Of a stretch of DNA of 64,000 bases, positions 48,398 through 57,228 are shown one piece after another. The stretch is from contig NZ_BMOI01000013.1 in assembly GCF_014646995.1 (NCBI RefSeq), positions 1-64,000 of the forward strand, read 5' to 3'. This DNA comes from Curtobacterium luteum. GTDB lineage: Bacteria > Actinomycetota > Actinomycetes > Actinomycetales > Microbacteriaceae. The notes below the pieces were generated by a model, which worked only from the letters and a program-made list of their open reading frames with translations, did no database searches and had not been told where the DNA came from. Position 1 is the first letter of the stretch. Every line of letters begins with the position of its first letter. The position numbers and the translations under genes are program-made.

Positions 48398-49732
48398 ATG
48401 AACGACTACATCAGCGGCATCCACCACCACGGAAGCCATCAGGGCGAGTACGTCACCCACCACGACCACCCCGTCACCATCGACGCCGTCCACGGCGCCC
48501 GCATCCTCGACTCCCGCGGCTACCCGACCGTCCGCGTCTCCCTCGAGCTCGACGACGGCCGCACCGTCACCGGTGACGCCCCCGCGGGCGCATCCACAGG
48601 CGCCCACGAAGCCGTCGAGCTCCGCGACGGCGGAACCGCGTTCGGCGGCCGCGACGTCACCCAGGCGCTCCACCTGATCGACACCGACATCTCAGGGCTG
48701 CTCACCGGCCGGTCATGGTCGGCGATCGGGCGGATCGACGCCGTCCTCGCCGACCTCGACGGCACCACCGGGTACCGCCGGCTCGGCGCGAACAGCGTCG
48801 TCGCCACCTCGATAGCCGCCTCCAGGGCTCTCGCCCACGCCGCGGACCTCCCGCTCTGGAAGTGGATTGCCGAGATCACCGGCTCGACGCCGCGCCTGCC
48901 GGTCCCGCACTTCAACGTCCTCAACGGCGGCGCGCACGCAGCGAACGCCCTGGACTTCCAGGAATTCATGATCGCCCCCGTCGATGCCGACTCGATGGCC
49001 GACGCCGTCCGTATCGGAGCGGACGTCTACCATGCTCTCGCGGCCCTGGTTCAGGACCGGTTCGGCAGCCTCGGCCTCGGCGACGAGGGCGGCTTAGCAC
49101 CGTCGATTGCCGCCCCGGAGGAAGCGCTCGACCTGCTGGTCGCTGCGATCCGTACCGCCGGCTACGAGCCGAGCGTCGATCAGGTGGCGATCGCGCTCGA
49201 TCCGGCAGCGAACGAGTTCTCCCAGGGCGACGGCTCCTACCGGGTGCTCAACGAAAGCCTCGACCGGGACGGGCTGGTCGACTACTACCGGCATCTGGTC
49301 GACACGTATCCGATCCGGAGCATCGAAGACGGGTTCGCGGAGGACGACCATGAGGGGTTCCGCCGCATGCAAGCGGCGCTCGGAGACCGGATCCAGATCG
49401 TCGGCGACGACCTCTACGTCACCGACCCACAGCGGATCCGCGACGGCGGCGAGCAGCAGCTGACGAACGCGGCACTGATCAAGCCGAACCAGATCGGGAC
49501 CGTCTCCCAGACCCTCGGCGCGATCGCCACCGCCAAGAGCATCGGGATGGCCAGCATGGTCTCCCACCGTTCTGGGGAGACCACGGACACGTTCATCGCG
49601 GACCTCGTTGTCGGGACCGGCACCGGGCAGATCAAGTCCGGCGCACCCGCCCGCGGGGAACGCGTCGCGAAGTACAACCGGCTCACCGAGATCGCCGAGC
49701 AGCACCCGGAGCTGCCCTACGGACTGATCTGA
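48398..49732 (+). CDS. eno: Enolase (extra copy in a fluoride-type operon)
   Basis: The 444-residue enolase has a His-rich 25-residue N-terminal extension (SGIHHHGSHQGEYVTHHDHP) before the normal start ARILDSRGYPTVRV. Catalytic and metal residues are in GASTGAHEAVELRDG, NVLNGGAHAANALDFQEFM, GLGDEGGLAP, SIEDGFAEDD, ALIKPNQIGTVSQT and MVSHRSGETTD, all intact. Enolase is the best-known fluoride target, and the housekeeping copy is normally elsewhere beside other cell-division or glycolytic genes. The His-rich head is unusual and may bind metal. It ends 16 bp inside the convergent LysR gene. Confidence 0.92.
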   Translation: MNDYISGIHHHGSHQGEYVTHHDHPVTIDAVHGARILDSRGYPTVRVSLELDDGRTVTGDAPAGASTGAHEAVELRDGGTAFGGRDVTQALHLIDTDISGLLTGRSWSAIGRIDAVLADLDGTTGYRRLGANSVVATSIAASRALAHAADLPLWKWIAEITGSTPRLPVPHFNVLNGGAHAANALDFQEFMIAPVDADSMADAVRIGADVYHALAALVQDRFGSLGLGDEGGLAPSIAAPEEALDLLVAAIRTAGYEPSVDQVAIALDPAANEFSQGDGSYRVLNESLDRDGLVDYYRHLVDTYPIRSIEDGFAEDDHEGFRRMQAALGDRIQIVGDDLYVTDPQRIRDGGEQQLTNAALIKPNQIGTVSQTLGAIATAKSIGMASMVSHRSGETTDTFIADLVVGTGTGQIKSGAPARGERVAKYNRLTEIAEQHPELPYGLI

Positions 49733-50643
49733 CCACCGGTACTCGAGCTGCGGATGGTGTCCAGGAACGCCGTCACAGCGGACCCCGGGCGGCCTGACCA
49801 GATCGCTCGCAGCGGCCGGATCAGTGGCGGGCCGAGCAGTAGCGCCCGGACGAGGGCACCGTCTTCGAGGTCAGTGTCGACGGTGCGGAGACTCATCACC
49901 GCGGGCGCGATGCCCGCTCGAGCGTTGGCGCGGATGATGCCGGTCGTTTCCAGCACTGCAGCCGGCGGGACCAGGGTCAGACCCGCGTCGTCGAGCCACG
50001 CCTCGACCGTCGCGCGGGTGCCGGACCCCTCCTCACGGAGCAGCAGCGGCGTCTCCGCGAGGTCATCCGCGGTGATGGCCGAAGCGATTGCCCACGGATG
50101 GTGCGGGGCGACGACGACCACGAGTTCGTCCTCATCGACCACCAGCGATGAGAGGCCAATCGGCGCAGCAGGAGTCTCCGTGAACCCGACGTCGGCAGCG
50201 CCGGAACGGACGAGGTCGGTCACGTCGGCGGAGTTCCCCGCAATCAAGCGCACCGACGCCTCGGGTGTCACGGCCCGGTGGGCGAGCAACCATCCGGGCA
50301 GCAGGAGTTCGGCGATCGTTTGCGATGCTGCGATCACGAGGGATCCCGCGGGTTCTCGAAGCGCGGCGACTCCTGCTTCGAGCCGCCGGGAGGCCTCCAA
50401 CACCGGGACGGCCAGACCGAGCACCACCCGGCCGGCGTCGGTCAGCACGGTCCCGGATGCCGTCCGGTGCGCCAGCGGCTGACCGGTCGCCTGCTCCGCG
50501 GCACGCAGACGCGCCGACACCGCCTGCTGCGTCACCCCCAACACCTCGGCCGCGCGGGTCAACGACCCGGTCTCCGCGACGCGGACGAGGACCTCGAGGG
50601 TGTCGAGGTCCAGAGTCCGGTCCGTCAGCCGCCGCAGTGCCAC
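49717..50643 (-). CDS. LysR-family transcriptional regulator
   Basis: The 308-residue regulator has an N-terminal winged HTH (LDTLEVLVRVAETGSLTRAA, EVLGVTQQAVSARLRAAEQA) and a LysR substrate-binding domain from about residue 90 (LVIAASQTIAELLLPGWLL, GAADVGFTETPAAPIG). It is divergent from the TDT transporter gene, 70 bp apart, and so probably regulates it. GTG start at 50643; the stop overlaps the convergent enolase gene. Confidence 0.88.
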   Translation of the reverse strand: MALRRLTDRTLDLDTLEVLVRVAETGSLTRAAEVLGVTQQAVSARLRAAEQATGQPLAHRTASGTVLTDAGRVVLGLAVPVLEASRRLEAGVAALREPAGSLVIAASQTIAELLLPGWLLAHRAVTPEASVRLIAGNSADVTDLVRSGAADVGFTETPAAPIGLSSLVVDEDELVVVVAPHHPWAIASAITADDLAETPLLLREEGSGTRATVEAWLDDAGLTLVPPAAVLETTGIIRANARAGIAPAVMSLRTVDTDLEDGALVRALLLGPPLIRPLRAIWSGRPGSAVTAFLDTIRSSSTGGQISP

Positions 50644-50713
50644 AAACGATCATTGTGCCCTGCCAACGAGTCCGCCGTTCCCGAACCACGGGGCACACGC
50701 GCACGCTGGGTGC

Positions 50714-51871
50714 ATGTCCGCTCACCTCGCTCACGCACCCGCGACGTCCGAGCATGGTGTGCGGGACCGACGGTTGTTCCGGGAGTTGGAGCGGCCGGGC
50801 CTGATTGTGTCGAACCTGACCCCGAATTGGTTCGCGTCGATCATGGGCACCGGGATCGTCGCCGTCGCGGCCGCATCGCTGCCGCTGCAGTTCCCCGGTC
50901 TCCGGACTGCGGCGACGATCGTCTGGGCAATCGCCGCGGTCCTGCTCGTCGCCCTCACCATCGCGACGGTGCTGCACTGGGTCCGGTACCGGAGCACAGC
51001 GGTGAAGCACCACCTCAATCCGGTGATCTCGCACTTCTACGGCGCACCGCCGATGGCGTTCCTCACCGTCGGCGCCGGCACGATCCTGCTCGGTAAGGAC
51101 TGGATCGGCCTCCCCGCCGCCGTGACGGTCGACTGGGTCCTCTGGAGCATCGGCACGGTCGGCGGCCTGTTCACGGCGGTTCTGGTGCCGTACCTGGCGT
51201 TCACCCGCCACGAGAACACGCCCGACTCCGCGTTCGGCGGGTGGCTGATGCCGATCGTCCCGCCGATGGTGTCCGCCTCCACCGGCGCACTCCTCCTGCC
51301 CTACGCGCCCGCCGGTCAGGCGCGGGAGACGCTGCTGTGGTCCTGCTACGGCTTCTTCGGCCTCAGCCTCATCACGTCCCTGGTCGTGATCACGTTGATC
51401 TGGAACCGTCTCGCGCAACACAAGGTCGGTGCGGCCGGCATGGTCCCGACCCTGTGGATCGTCCTCGGCCCGGTCGGGCAGTCGATCACCGCGGTGAACC
51501 TCCTCGCATCGAACGCGCCGACCGTCGTCGACGCCTCCACCGCCCACGCGCTGCTGGTCGTGGCGTTGGTGTACGGGTTCGCGATGCTCGGCTTCGCACT
51601 GCTGTGGACCGTCATCGCCCTCGCCATCACCATCCGGACCGCCCGAGAGCACCTGCCGTTCAGCCTGACCTGGTGGTCGTTTACGTTCCCCGTCGGCACC
51701 TGCGTCACCGGCCTGAACGGCCTGGCCCTGCACTCCGGACTCACCGTCGTCGCCGTCCTCGCCGTCGTCTACTACGCCGGCCTCGTCGCCGCATGGATCA
51801 CCGTCGCCGTCCGCACCTTCCACGGCTCCTTCATCCGCGGCACCCTCCTCGCACCACCACAGCCGGCATGA
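50714..51871 (+). CDS. TDT-family transporter (TehA/Mae1-like)
   Basis: The 385-residue membrane protein has ten predicted helices. The N-terminal signature NLTPNWFASIMGTGIVAVAA is typical of the tellurite-resistance/dicarboxylate transporter family, which includes TehA and sulfite exporters of the SSU1 type. Other family stretches are HLNPVISHFYGAPPMAFLTV and GGWLMPIVPPMVSASTGALL. It may move sulfite, dicarboxylate or another anion. It lies beside the LysR regulator (divergent) and overlaps the next gene by ATGA. Confidence 0.85.
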   Translation: MSAHLAHAPATSEHGVRDRRLFRELERPGLIVSNLTPNWFASIMGTGIVAVAAASLPLQFPGLRTAATIVWAIAAVLLVALTIATVLHWVRYRSTAVKHHLNPVISHFYGAPPMAFLTVGAGTILLGKDWIGLPAAVTVDWVLWSIGTVGGLFTAVLVPYLAFTRHENTPDSAFGGWLMPIVPPMVSASTGALLLPYAPAGQARETLLWSCYGFFGLSLITSLVVITLIWNRLAQHKVGAAGMVPTLWIVLGPVGQSITAVNLLASNAPTVVDASTAHALLVVALVYGFAMLGFALLWTVIALAITIRTAREHLPFSLTWWSFTFPVGTCVTGLNGLALHSGLTVVAVLAVVYYAGLVAAWITVAVRTFHGSFIRGTLLAPPQPA

Positions 51872-52452
51872 GCACCCCCGACGAACTCGCGAACGAGGTC
51901 GCGGACGTTCAATCGCTGAACTCTCTCGCCGAGACATGGCGCACCGCACCCGACGGTTCACGACGCTTCGTCCCGAACTTCGACCCACGATCCAGCGGCA
52001 CAGCCAGCCGCGTGCTGGTCCTCATGCAGTCACCCGGCCCCCAGACCATCGCCGCAGCGCACTCGGCGATCTGCAGCGAGGACAACCCGGGGCCGACCGC
52101 GACCGCGTTCCGCGCAGCCCGCATCGAGTCCGGACTCGCACGCAACGAGTACCTCCGCTGGAACCTCATCCCCTGGGAGATCCCCGGCCGCGTACGCCCC
52201 GCGGACATCGATGAGGGACGACGCGCCCTCGGAACGCTGCTCGAGGTGCTCCCCGTGCTCGACGCCGTCGTCGCCTACGGGACCGCTGCCCTCGACGGAG
52301 TCATGCGGCACCTCACCCTGGACGAGCACGCCCGACTCGTCCCCGTCATCGCGGCACCACACCCCTCTCCCGCCAAGGGCCGCCACCGCGCGGAACAGCA
52401 CCGACGTTCCGTTCAGGCACTGCGACTCGCCGCACGGACGCGTCGGGCGTAG
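51868..52452 (+). CDS. Uracil-DNA glycosylase superfamily protein
   Basis: The 194-residue protein has the UDG-like core: VLVLMQSPGPQTIAAAH (water-activating loop region), EYLRWNLIPWEIPG with the Asn-containing motif, VLDAVVAYGTAALDGVM, and IAAPHPSPAKGRH matching the H-P-S-P motif. Catalytic detail differs from classical UDGs, so DNA glycosylase activity is not assured. It is coupled to the TDT transporter gene by an ATGA overlap, an unexpected partner. Confidence 0.72.
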   Translation: MSTPDELANEVADVQSLNSLAETWRTAPDGSRRFVPNFDPRSSGTASRVLVLMQSPGPQTIAAAHSAICSEDNPGPTATAFRAARIESGLARNEYLRWNLIPWEIPGRVRPADIDEGRRALGTLLEVLPVLDAVVAYGTAALDGVMRHLTLDEHARLVPVIAAPHPSPAKGRHRAEQHRRSVQALRLAARTRRA

Positions 52453-52641
52453 CGAGGCTTCAGCTGCCTTCACTGGCAAGGCACGAGTGACCGATAGCCG
52501 GTCTTGGGTTCAGCCGGTCGTTGACCGGACGTCGGACGCACCGCCGGTTGCTCGCAGACTGTCGAGTCGCAGATACCCCGTCCGATTTGATTCTCGCCGG
52601 GCTGCCTCATACGGACGCCGGTGAGCGGTAGGCCGAGCGCC

Positions 52642-53670
52642 TCAGCTCGGCAGGTTGTGGCGGAGGTCGTAGCTGGTATCGGCGAGGAACTGCAGCCGGT
52701 CCCTCACCTCTTGCAACGACGCCGCGTCGTCCTCGTTGCGGAAGTCCGAGCGGAGGAGTGTGTTCGCGGTGATGACGTCGTCAGTGCGGTCCGTGTAGCC
52801 GGTGACCGCTGCGGTGAGGAAGATCGTGGGGTCCGCGGGCCGGATGAGCTCGGTGCCGACGAAGCCGATCGTGTCGGGCTCGAAGCCGAGCGCTGCCATA
52901 TCGACCTCCTCCTCGGTGAACGCGACGAGCCGGTACGGCATCTCGCGCTTGCTGATGGCGGGGTAGCCAGGGCGGTCGGAAATGGCGCGGCCGGAGATGC
53001 GGCAGTCAGCGCTGATGAGCCGTTCCGCCTGCTCGATCAGCGGAAGATCGGACGTCCATCGCGTCCTGACGCCGCCTGGTCCTGGATAGCAGGCGATGGC
53101 GAAGTCCACGAGGCCGCCGACCTGTCGTGACTCCCAGCCGATGTCGGTGCGGTGCACGCGTTTGCCGAGGCGTGCGAGCCCGTCGTCCACCTGCCCAGGA
53201 GTCAGCCCGGCCTCTACGAGCCGGTCGAAAGTGGAGCCGTTGACGGCGAGCATCCGTGCGACGGCAAAGGTGACGTAGATCGGGGCGGCGTCCTTCCACC
53301 GCTCCCTCGTTCCGAGTGCCTGCTCGCCGTCGATCCAAACGCGGCGCCGGTCCACGTCGACCAACAACACCGTCGCCGTCTGCTCCGCGAGCGCGATCTG
53401 CGTCGCGGTGACGGTCCTCGGTGCTAGCAGGAGCAGTTCCGCGTCGTCCGGGTCGTCGTCGCGGGGGCGTTGGGTGAGGCTGGGGAAGCGTGCGCGGCGG
53501 CCGTCGGCGAGGCGAATCGTGTCGTGCGACTCCACGACCGCGCGAAGCCCAGCGAGCTTCAAAACCGTGAGGGCGTTGGTGAGGTCGGTGGTGTCACCGA
53601 GCCCATACGGCATCGTGATCTGCGGCCTGCCGCTGTATGCGGCGTTGACCCATTCGAGCCCAGGCATCAT
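52642..53670 (-). CDS. Unknown protein, YPGPGG family, member 2
   Basis: The 342-residue protein is a clear paralogue of the one at 55087-56121. Both share an N-terminal strand-rich domain (PYGLGDTTDLTNALTVLKLA; a D-x-x-R-x-x-D-G-R-x-A pattern), a central winged-helix-like segment (GSTFDRLVEAGLTPGQVDDG), the hallmark YPGPGGVRTRWTSD near residue 205, and a C-terminal DMAALGFEP...TDDVITANTLL stretch. The layout recalls AbiEi-type wHTH antitoxin-like proteins, but I do not recognise a named family. It is the last gene of the seven-gene operon. Its ATG overlaps the preceding stop (TGATG). Confidence 0.68.
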   Translation of the reverse strand: MMPGLEWVNAAYSGRPQITMPYGLGDTTDLTNALTVLKLAGLRAVVESHDTIRLADGRRARFPSLTQRPRDDDPDDAELLLLAPRTVTATQIALAEQTATVLLVDVDRRRVWIDGEQALGTRERWKDAAPIYVTFAVARMLAVNGSTFDRLVEAGLTPGQVDDGLARLGKRVHRTDIGWESRQVGGLVDFAIACYPGPGGVRTRWTSDLPLIEQAERLISADCRISGRAISDRPGYPAISKREMPYRLVAFTEEEVDMAALGFEPDTIGFVGTELIRPADPTIFLTAAVTGYTDRTDDVITANTLLRSDFRNEDDAASLQEVRDRLQFLADTSYDLRHNLPS

Positions 53671-53915
53671 CAGCTGGCCTCGGCCGGGGCGTCGGGCTGG
53701 GTGAGGGCGATGAGCCAGCGGGTTTCCTTGAGGAACGTTTCCCACCCGGGCCGGGTGTCGCGGTGGGCTGGTTCGCAGATGCTGCCGGCGTCGGTGCTGC
53801 GGACGAAGACCTGCCGCAGCATGGTGCCGGGTGGGTCGCGGAAGAACACGTGCCCGTGCACCCCGGTGGCGTCGTAGGCGACGTTCAGGAGGAACAGGTC
53901 CGGCCGCCCGGTCAT
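53670..53915 (-). CDS. Small beta-type operon protein, copy 3
   Basis: The 81-residue protein aligns with the small proteins at 54812 and 56114 and with the N-terminus of the 53912 protein: LFLLNVAYDATGVHGHVFFR matches the pattern L-x-L-L-x-L/V-x-x-D-x-x-x-x-G-x-x-x-F-x-D-P. A helix near the end (FLKETRWLIALT) replaces EADRIMRFLL of its relatives. Start and stop overlap the neighbours (ATGA and TGATG), so it is translated with the YPGPGG protein that follows. Function unknown. Confidence 0.65.
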   Translation of the reverse strand: MTGRPDLFLLNVAYDATGVHGHVFFRDPPGTMLRQVFVRSTDAGSICEPAHRDTRPGWETFLKETRWLIALTQPDAPAEAS

Positions 53916-54775
53916 GGTCGCCACCGTCGCCCGCGGAACAGGGCGATGATCGTCGTCAGCGGCCGGCCTTCCCGCATCCAGTCGAGCGGTGTCAGGATCC
54001 GGTCGTCGACGGTGAGAAAGTCCAGGGGTGTGGTCATGAACTCCGTCATCGCGGCTGCGTCGAGGAGCGGTTGGGGTGCTGCGGCGTAGAGGACGTCGAG
54101 TCCGGGCAGCAGCGACGCCGGGTCGCCGAACTGAGGGAGGGCGGGCTTGACGAGTTGCCAGTCGGGAATGCGTTCTTCGCCGTCCAGGTCGAAGCTCGTC
54201 AGCCGGCACGACTCGAACAGCCCACCGACCTCCTCAATGCTGACCTGCAAGGCGGCTGCGACTTCCGGCTCGGTGAGGGTGGTGTCGAGGAGATTCCGCC
54301 GAATGCGGGCTTGTGTGGTCTGCCACCAGTCCTCGGGCACATCGGCCGGACCGACGGCGGAGTGTTCTGGTTGTCGGGGGATCTGACGGCCTTCATCGGC
54401 GTAGGCGGAGAGCTGTTCGCGGGTGACTTCCCCGCGGGCGTACATCCACAGCTGCGACTGCCACGGCATGTCATCCGGGAACCCTTCCAAGTAGCCGGAG
54501 TGGATCACCGCCCGGACTGCTTTCTCCCTTCGTGCGATCTCGGCGGCGGGGATGAGGAGGGTCTGCACGATCCGGTTCGCCTCCCGCACCGCCGGCACGC
54601 TCAGGTCCGACAGGACCGTGTTGGTCCTGTCGTAGAGCTCGTAGCCGGGCTCGACGTCGATGGGGCGGACGAGGATCTGCGCCAGGTGCGCGTCCGGGTT
54701 CTCCGTGTCCTCGAGGAGCACATGCCCCCACAGGATCCGGTCGTTCGAGAGGTGCATGGACACCAGACGCATCAT
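53912..54775 (-). CDS. Two-domain operon protein: small beta domain plus HTH
   Basis: In this 287-residue protein, residues 1-75 are a copy of the small beta domain (RLVSMHLSNDRILWGHVLLE, then VPAVREANRIVQTLL). Residues 145-285 contain a helix-turn-helix (TEPEVAAALQVSIEEVGGLF), a strand region, and a C-terminal TPLDWMREGRPLTTIIALFR stretch. That last stretch resembles the end of Xre/MbcA/ParS antitoxins, where a (P/L)-x-x-W-L/M-x-x-G motif is followed by a short helix. This is the only operon member with an obvious DNA-binding unit besides the YPGPGG proteins. Its stop overlaps the next ATG (ATGA). Confidence 0.6.
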   Translation of the reverse strand: MMRLVSMHLSNDRILWGHVLLEDTENPDAHLAQILVRPIDVEPGYELYDRTNTVLSDLSVPAVREANRIVQTLLIPAAEIARREKAVRAVIHSGYLEGFPDDMPWQSQLWMYARGEVTREQLSAYADEGRQIPRQPEHSAVGPADVPEDWWQTTQARIRRNLLDTTLTEPEVAAALQVSIEEVGGLFESCRLTSFDLDGEERIPDWQLVKPALPQFGDPASLLPGLDVLYAAAPQPLLDAAAMTEFMTTPLDFLTVDDRILTPLDWMREGRPLTTIIALFRGRRWRP

Positions 54776-54811
54776 CAGCGGGAACCTCCTGGGATGGGCG
54801 TGTGCGCAGGG

Positions 54812-55087
54812 TCAGGGCTGGGGGAAGTCGGCGGTGGTGCGGCCGATGCGTTCGGGCGTGTAGCGGAGGAGGAACCGCATGATGCGGTCCGCTTCGACCA
54901 TCGCCGGCACCGCCGGAGCCTGGCCATTTGGGTCGACGTTGGTGAGGCGGAACCAGGGCGGTTCGTCGGTGTGGTCGATGAGGACCGTGGCGGGCTTGTC
55001 GTCGGGCTGGTTCGGGTCGGTGAACATGATGGAGCCGAAAAATCGGGTGTCGTCGTAGGCCAGCGTCAGGGACAGCAGCTGCAGCAT
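54812..55087 (-). CDS. Small beta-type operon protein, copy 2
   Basis: This 91-residue protein is mostly beta (QLLSLTLAYDDTRFFGSIMF, ATVLIDHTDEPPWFRLTNVD) with one C-terminal helix (VEADRIMRFLLRYTPERIG). It is homologous to the proteins at 53670 and 56114. Its ATG shares one base with the stop of the preceding YPGPGG gene (TGATG). A 36-base gap to the next gene is the only break in the coupled string. Confidence 0.65.
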   Translation of the reverse strand: MLQLLSLTLAYDDTRFFGSIMFTDPNQPDDKPATVLIDHTDEPPWFRLTNVDPNGQAPAVPAMVEADRIMRFLLRYTPERIGRTTADFPQP

Positions 55088-56121
55088 CAGCCCACTCCGC
55101 CCGCACCGCTGCCGTTGTTGGGGTGCCAGCGGAGGTCGTGGGCGAGGTCGGATCGGAAGTGCAGCAGCTGCCGCAGCCCGTTCACCGCATCCGTGTTCGC
55201 GGCTACCCAGCTGTCCTCGTAGAGCACATGGGCGGTGATGAAGTCGTCCGTGCAGCACCCCTCAGCGCCGGTCAGGACGGTGGTGTCCTGCGGGACGATG
55301 ACTTTCACCGTCGCGTCATCCGCCGACGCTGGCTCGTAGCCGAGAGCGGCCATGTCGGGGTGGTCGGCGAAGAACGCCGTCAGCCGGTCCGGCGCGACGA
55401 TGATGCCGGACTGCTGCGCGGCCCACCGGTCCGACATCACCCCGCCGAGGCTGATGAGCTGGTCCGCCTGCTGGTCGATGGTGGTGTCCCTGCGCCAGCG
55501 GGTGCGGATCCCGCCAGGACCCGGGTATGCCGCCAAGGCCCAGTCGACCAGTGCGGGCCGGTCCCTGGCTTCCCACCCGATGGGCGTGTGAAAGACGTGC
55601 ACGCCGAGTGCTGGCATGGCGGCGCGCGCCTCCTGAAAGGGAACCCCGCTGCGGTCCGCGATGGCGTGTGTGCCGCCGCCGTGCATGACGATGCTGCGAG
55701 CGATCGCGAACACGGTCCGCCACCCTGGGGTCGCTTCCCGTTGCATCGACGTGCCGGACAGCTGCCGCCCGTCACCCCACACCCGCCCGCGTTTCCCGTT
55801 TACGACCACCAGGTCGGGGTATCGGCGCACCAGTGACAGCACGCCGCCCTCGGACCCACCGGGCAGGAGGATCACATCATCCACCCGGCCCTCACCGCCG
55901 TCGCCGTCGGTGACGGTGGTGGTCGGGTCCGGGGTGGCGAGAAGCGCCGTGCGGCCATCGTCGAATCGGAGCCGGTCGAACGTCTCCACTCGTGCGGTCA
56001 GCCCGGCAGCAGCGAGGGCGGTGAGGGTCTCGCTGATGTCGATCGTGTATCCGAGCCCGAACGGCAGCGACAGCATCGACTGCTCATGCCGGACGGTCTG
56101 CACCCACTGCCGGTCAGACAT
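55087..56121 (-). CDS. Unknown protein, YPGPGG family, member 1
   Basis: The 344-residue paralogue of the 52642-53670 protein has PFGLGYTIDISETLTALAAA and RVETFDRLRFDDGRTALLAT at the N-terminus. A central HTH-like segment (GGTHAIADRSGVPFQEARAA) is followed by the hallmark WALAAYPGPGGIRTRWRRD near residue 200. The C-terminus has DMAALGYEPAS and TDDFITAHVLYEDSW. N-terminal and central parts together look like a winged-helix antitoxin or regulator fold with an added unknown domain. Its start lies in an 8-base overlap (ATGTCTGA) with the small gene before it. Confidence 0.68.
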   Translation of the reverse strand: MSDRQWVQTVRHEQSMLSLPFGLGYTIDISETLTALAAAGLTARVETFDRLRFDDGRTALLATPDPTTTVTDGDGGEGRVDDVILLPGGSEGGVLSLVRRYPDLVVVNGKRGRVWGDGRQLSGTSMQREATPGWRTVFAIARSIVMHGGGTHAIADRSGVPFQEARAAMPALGVHVFHTPIGWEARDRPALVDWALAAYPGPGGIRTRWRRDTTIDQQADQLISLGGVMSDRWAAQQSGIIVAPDRLTAFFADHPDMAALGYEPASADDATVKVIVPQDTTVLTGAEGCCTDDFITAHVLYEDSWVAANTDAVNGLRQLLHFRSDLAHDLRWHPNNGSGAGGVG

Positions 56122-56431
56122 CAGCCGGACCCGCCGCTTCCAGACCACGCCCCACCGCACGAAGCTTCGACAGCGCGTCCATCACCTGTGTCGCTGCTTC
56201 CAGCAGCGGGTCAGCAGGATCCGTCAGCGACGCCCCGTTCAGGAGCGTGAACACCCACCCGTCCTCGCTGGTACGGACGTTGACGGACCGTTGCAGGATC
56301 TTCGACCCGGTGGAGTTCGTGAACGTCATTCCGGCCAACGTCGGCCAGATCACGGCGTCGAACTTCGCCGACAACGACAGCAGCCGCAACGGCACCGGCT
56401 CGAATCGCAGCGCCGCCCCACGCTCAGGCAT
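56114..56431 (-). CDS. Small beta-type operon protein, copy 1
   Basis: The 105-residue protein is the longest of the three small homologues: LRLLSLSAKFDAVIWPTLAG then MTFTNSTGS, DGWVFTLLNGASLTDPADPL and a C-terminal helix EAATQVMDALSKLRAVG. Its ATG lies in an 8-base overlap (ATGCCTGA) with the end of the first operon gene, the same type of overlap as with the next gene. Function unknown. Confidence 0.62.
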   Translation of the reverse strand: MPERGAALRFEPVPLRLLSLSAKFDAVIWPTLAGMTFTNSTGSKILQRSVNVRTSEDGWVFTLLNGASLTDPADPLLEAATQVMDALSKLRAVGRGLEAAGPADV

Positions 56432-57014
56432 CGCCAGCCAACCGTGGATCGTCCTCGGACAGCCGCTCGAGCCCGAGCCCGGACGCATCGAGGATCGCGT
56501 TCTCAGACTCCTCCGTGGCCACGAACGACCCGATCTGCGCGTTGACCGCGACAAGAGTCCCGATCCGACTCCGCGCGTCCAACACCACCGCCGCGACCTC
56601 CTCAGCCGTGCAATCGGACGTTAGCTCCGGCTTCGACGGATGCAGGGCAGGGAACTCGAGCTGCTGCACCGGCGGATGCCACTTCACCCCGACCCGCAGC
56701 ACCCGGCCGTCGGCGTCGTTGCGGTAGAACATCGACCCGAACGGGTGCCCCAGGTCGAGGGTGAGGTCCGCGCCGAACAGCATCCAACCGTCGGCCGCGT
56801 AGGCGGCGTCCCACCGGTGTACGACGAGTGAGCCGATGCCCATCTTGAGGTTTGGGATGAGCGCTTGACCGGCCGCAACGTCGACGTACAGCTCCTGCAA
56901 CTCAGTCGGCACCTCGTGGCGGAACGTCGACAACGGAACTCGGAAGCGACGCCCCTCCGGGACGGGCTCACCAGGCCGTTTCGGCTCCTCGCAGGAATCC
57001 TCTGCTGCTGTCAC
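56424..57014 (-). CDS. First gene of the unknown seven-gene operon
   Basis: The 196-residue soluble protein starts at GTG 57014, chosen for a clear AAGGGAG ribosome site eight bases upstream. Strand-rich central part: NLKMGIGSLVVHRWDAAYAA, DGWMLFGADLTLDLGHPFGS, RVLRVGVKWHPPVQQLEF. The C-terminal half has a helix (TAEEVAAVVLDARSRIGTLV) of the same kind as ends the small operon proteins, so it may be an enlarged relative. No membrane segment or catalytic motif seen. The promoter with a TGATTACAATCAGC site lies just upstream. Confidence 0.62.
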   Translation of the reverse strand: MTAAEDSCEEPKRPGEPVPEGRRFRVPLSTFRHEVPTELQELYVDVAAGQALIPNLKMGIGSLVVHRWDAAYAADGWMLFGADLTLDLGHPFGSMFYRNDADGRVLRVGVKWHPPVQQLEFPALHPSKPELTSDCTAEEVAAVVLDARSRIGTLVAVNAQIGSFVATEESENAILDASGLGLERLSEDDPRLAGDA

Positions 57015-57043
57015 CGCGCTGCTCCCTTTCCTGACCAACTCCC

Positions 57044-57058
57044 GCTGATTGTAATCAT
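57044..57058 (-). promoter_or_regulatory. TGATTACA-type site before the seven-gene operon
   Basis: On the minus strand TGATTACAATCAGC runs from 57057 to 57044. It differs by one base from the site at 57946-57959. Inside it TACAAT could act as the -10 of the operon, about 30 bases before the GTG at 57014. The rest of the gap 57015-57228 shows nothing else recognised. Confidence 0.5.
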
Positions 57059-57228
57059 CGGAGGGAGTAGAAGGAAGAGGAAGATGTCGCAACTCCGCGG
57101 GGACCCGTTGCTGCGGCACCGAAGGAAGGCTGTCCGCACGCAGCCACCCGCACCTTCTCGGAGGATCTCGTGTCGAGGCCGCGGCCCAGTCGCCGATGGA
57201 CCCATGTCCCGAGTTGGCGAAACGGTCT

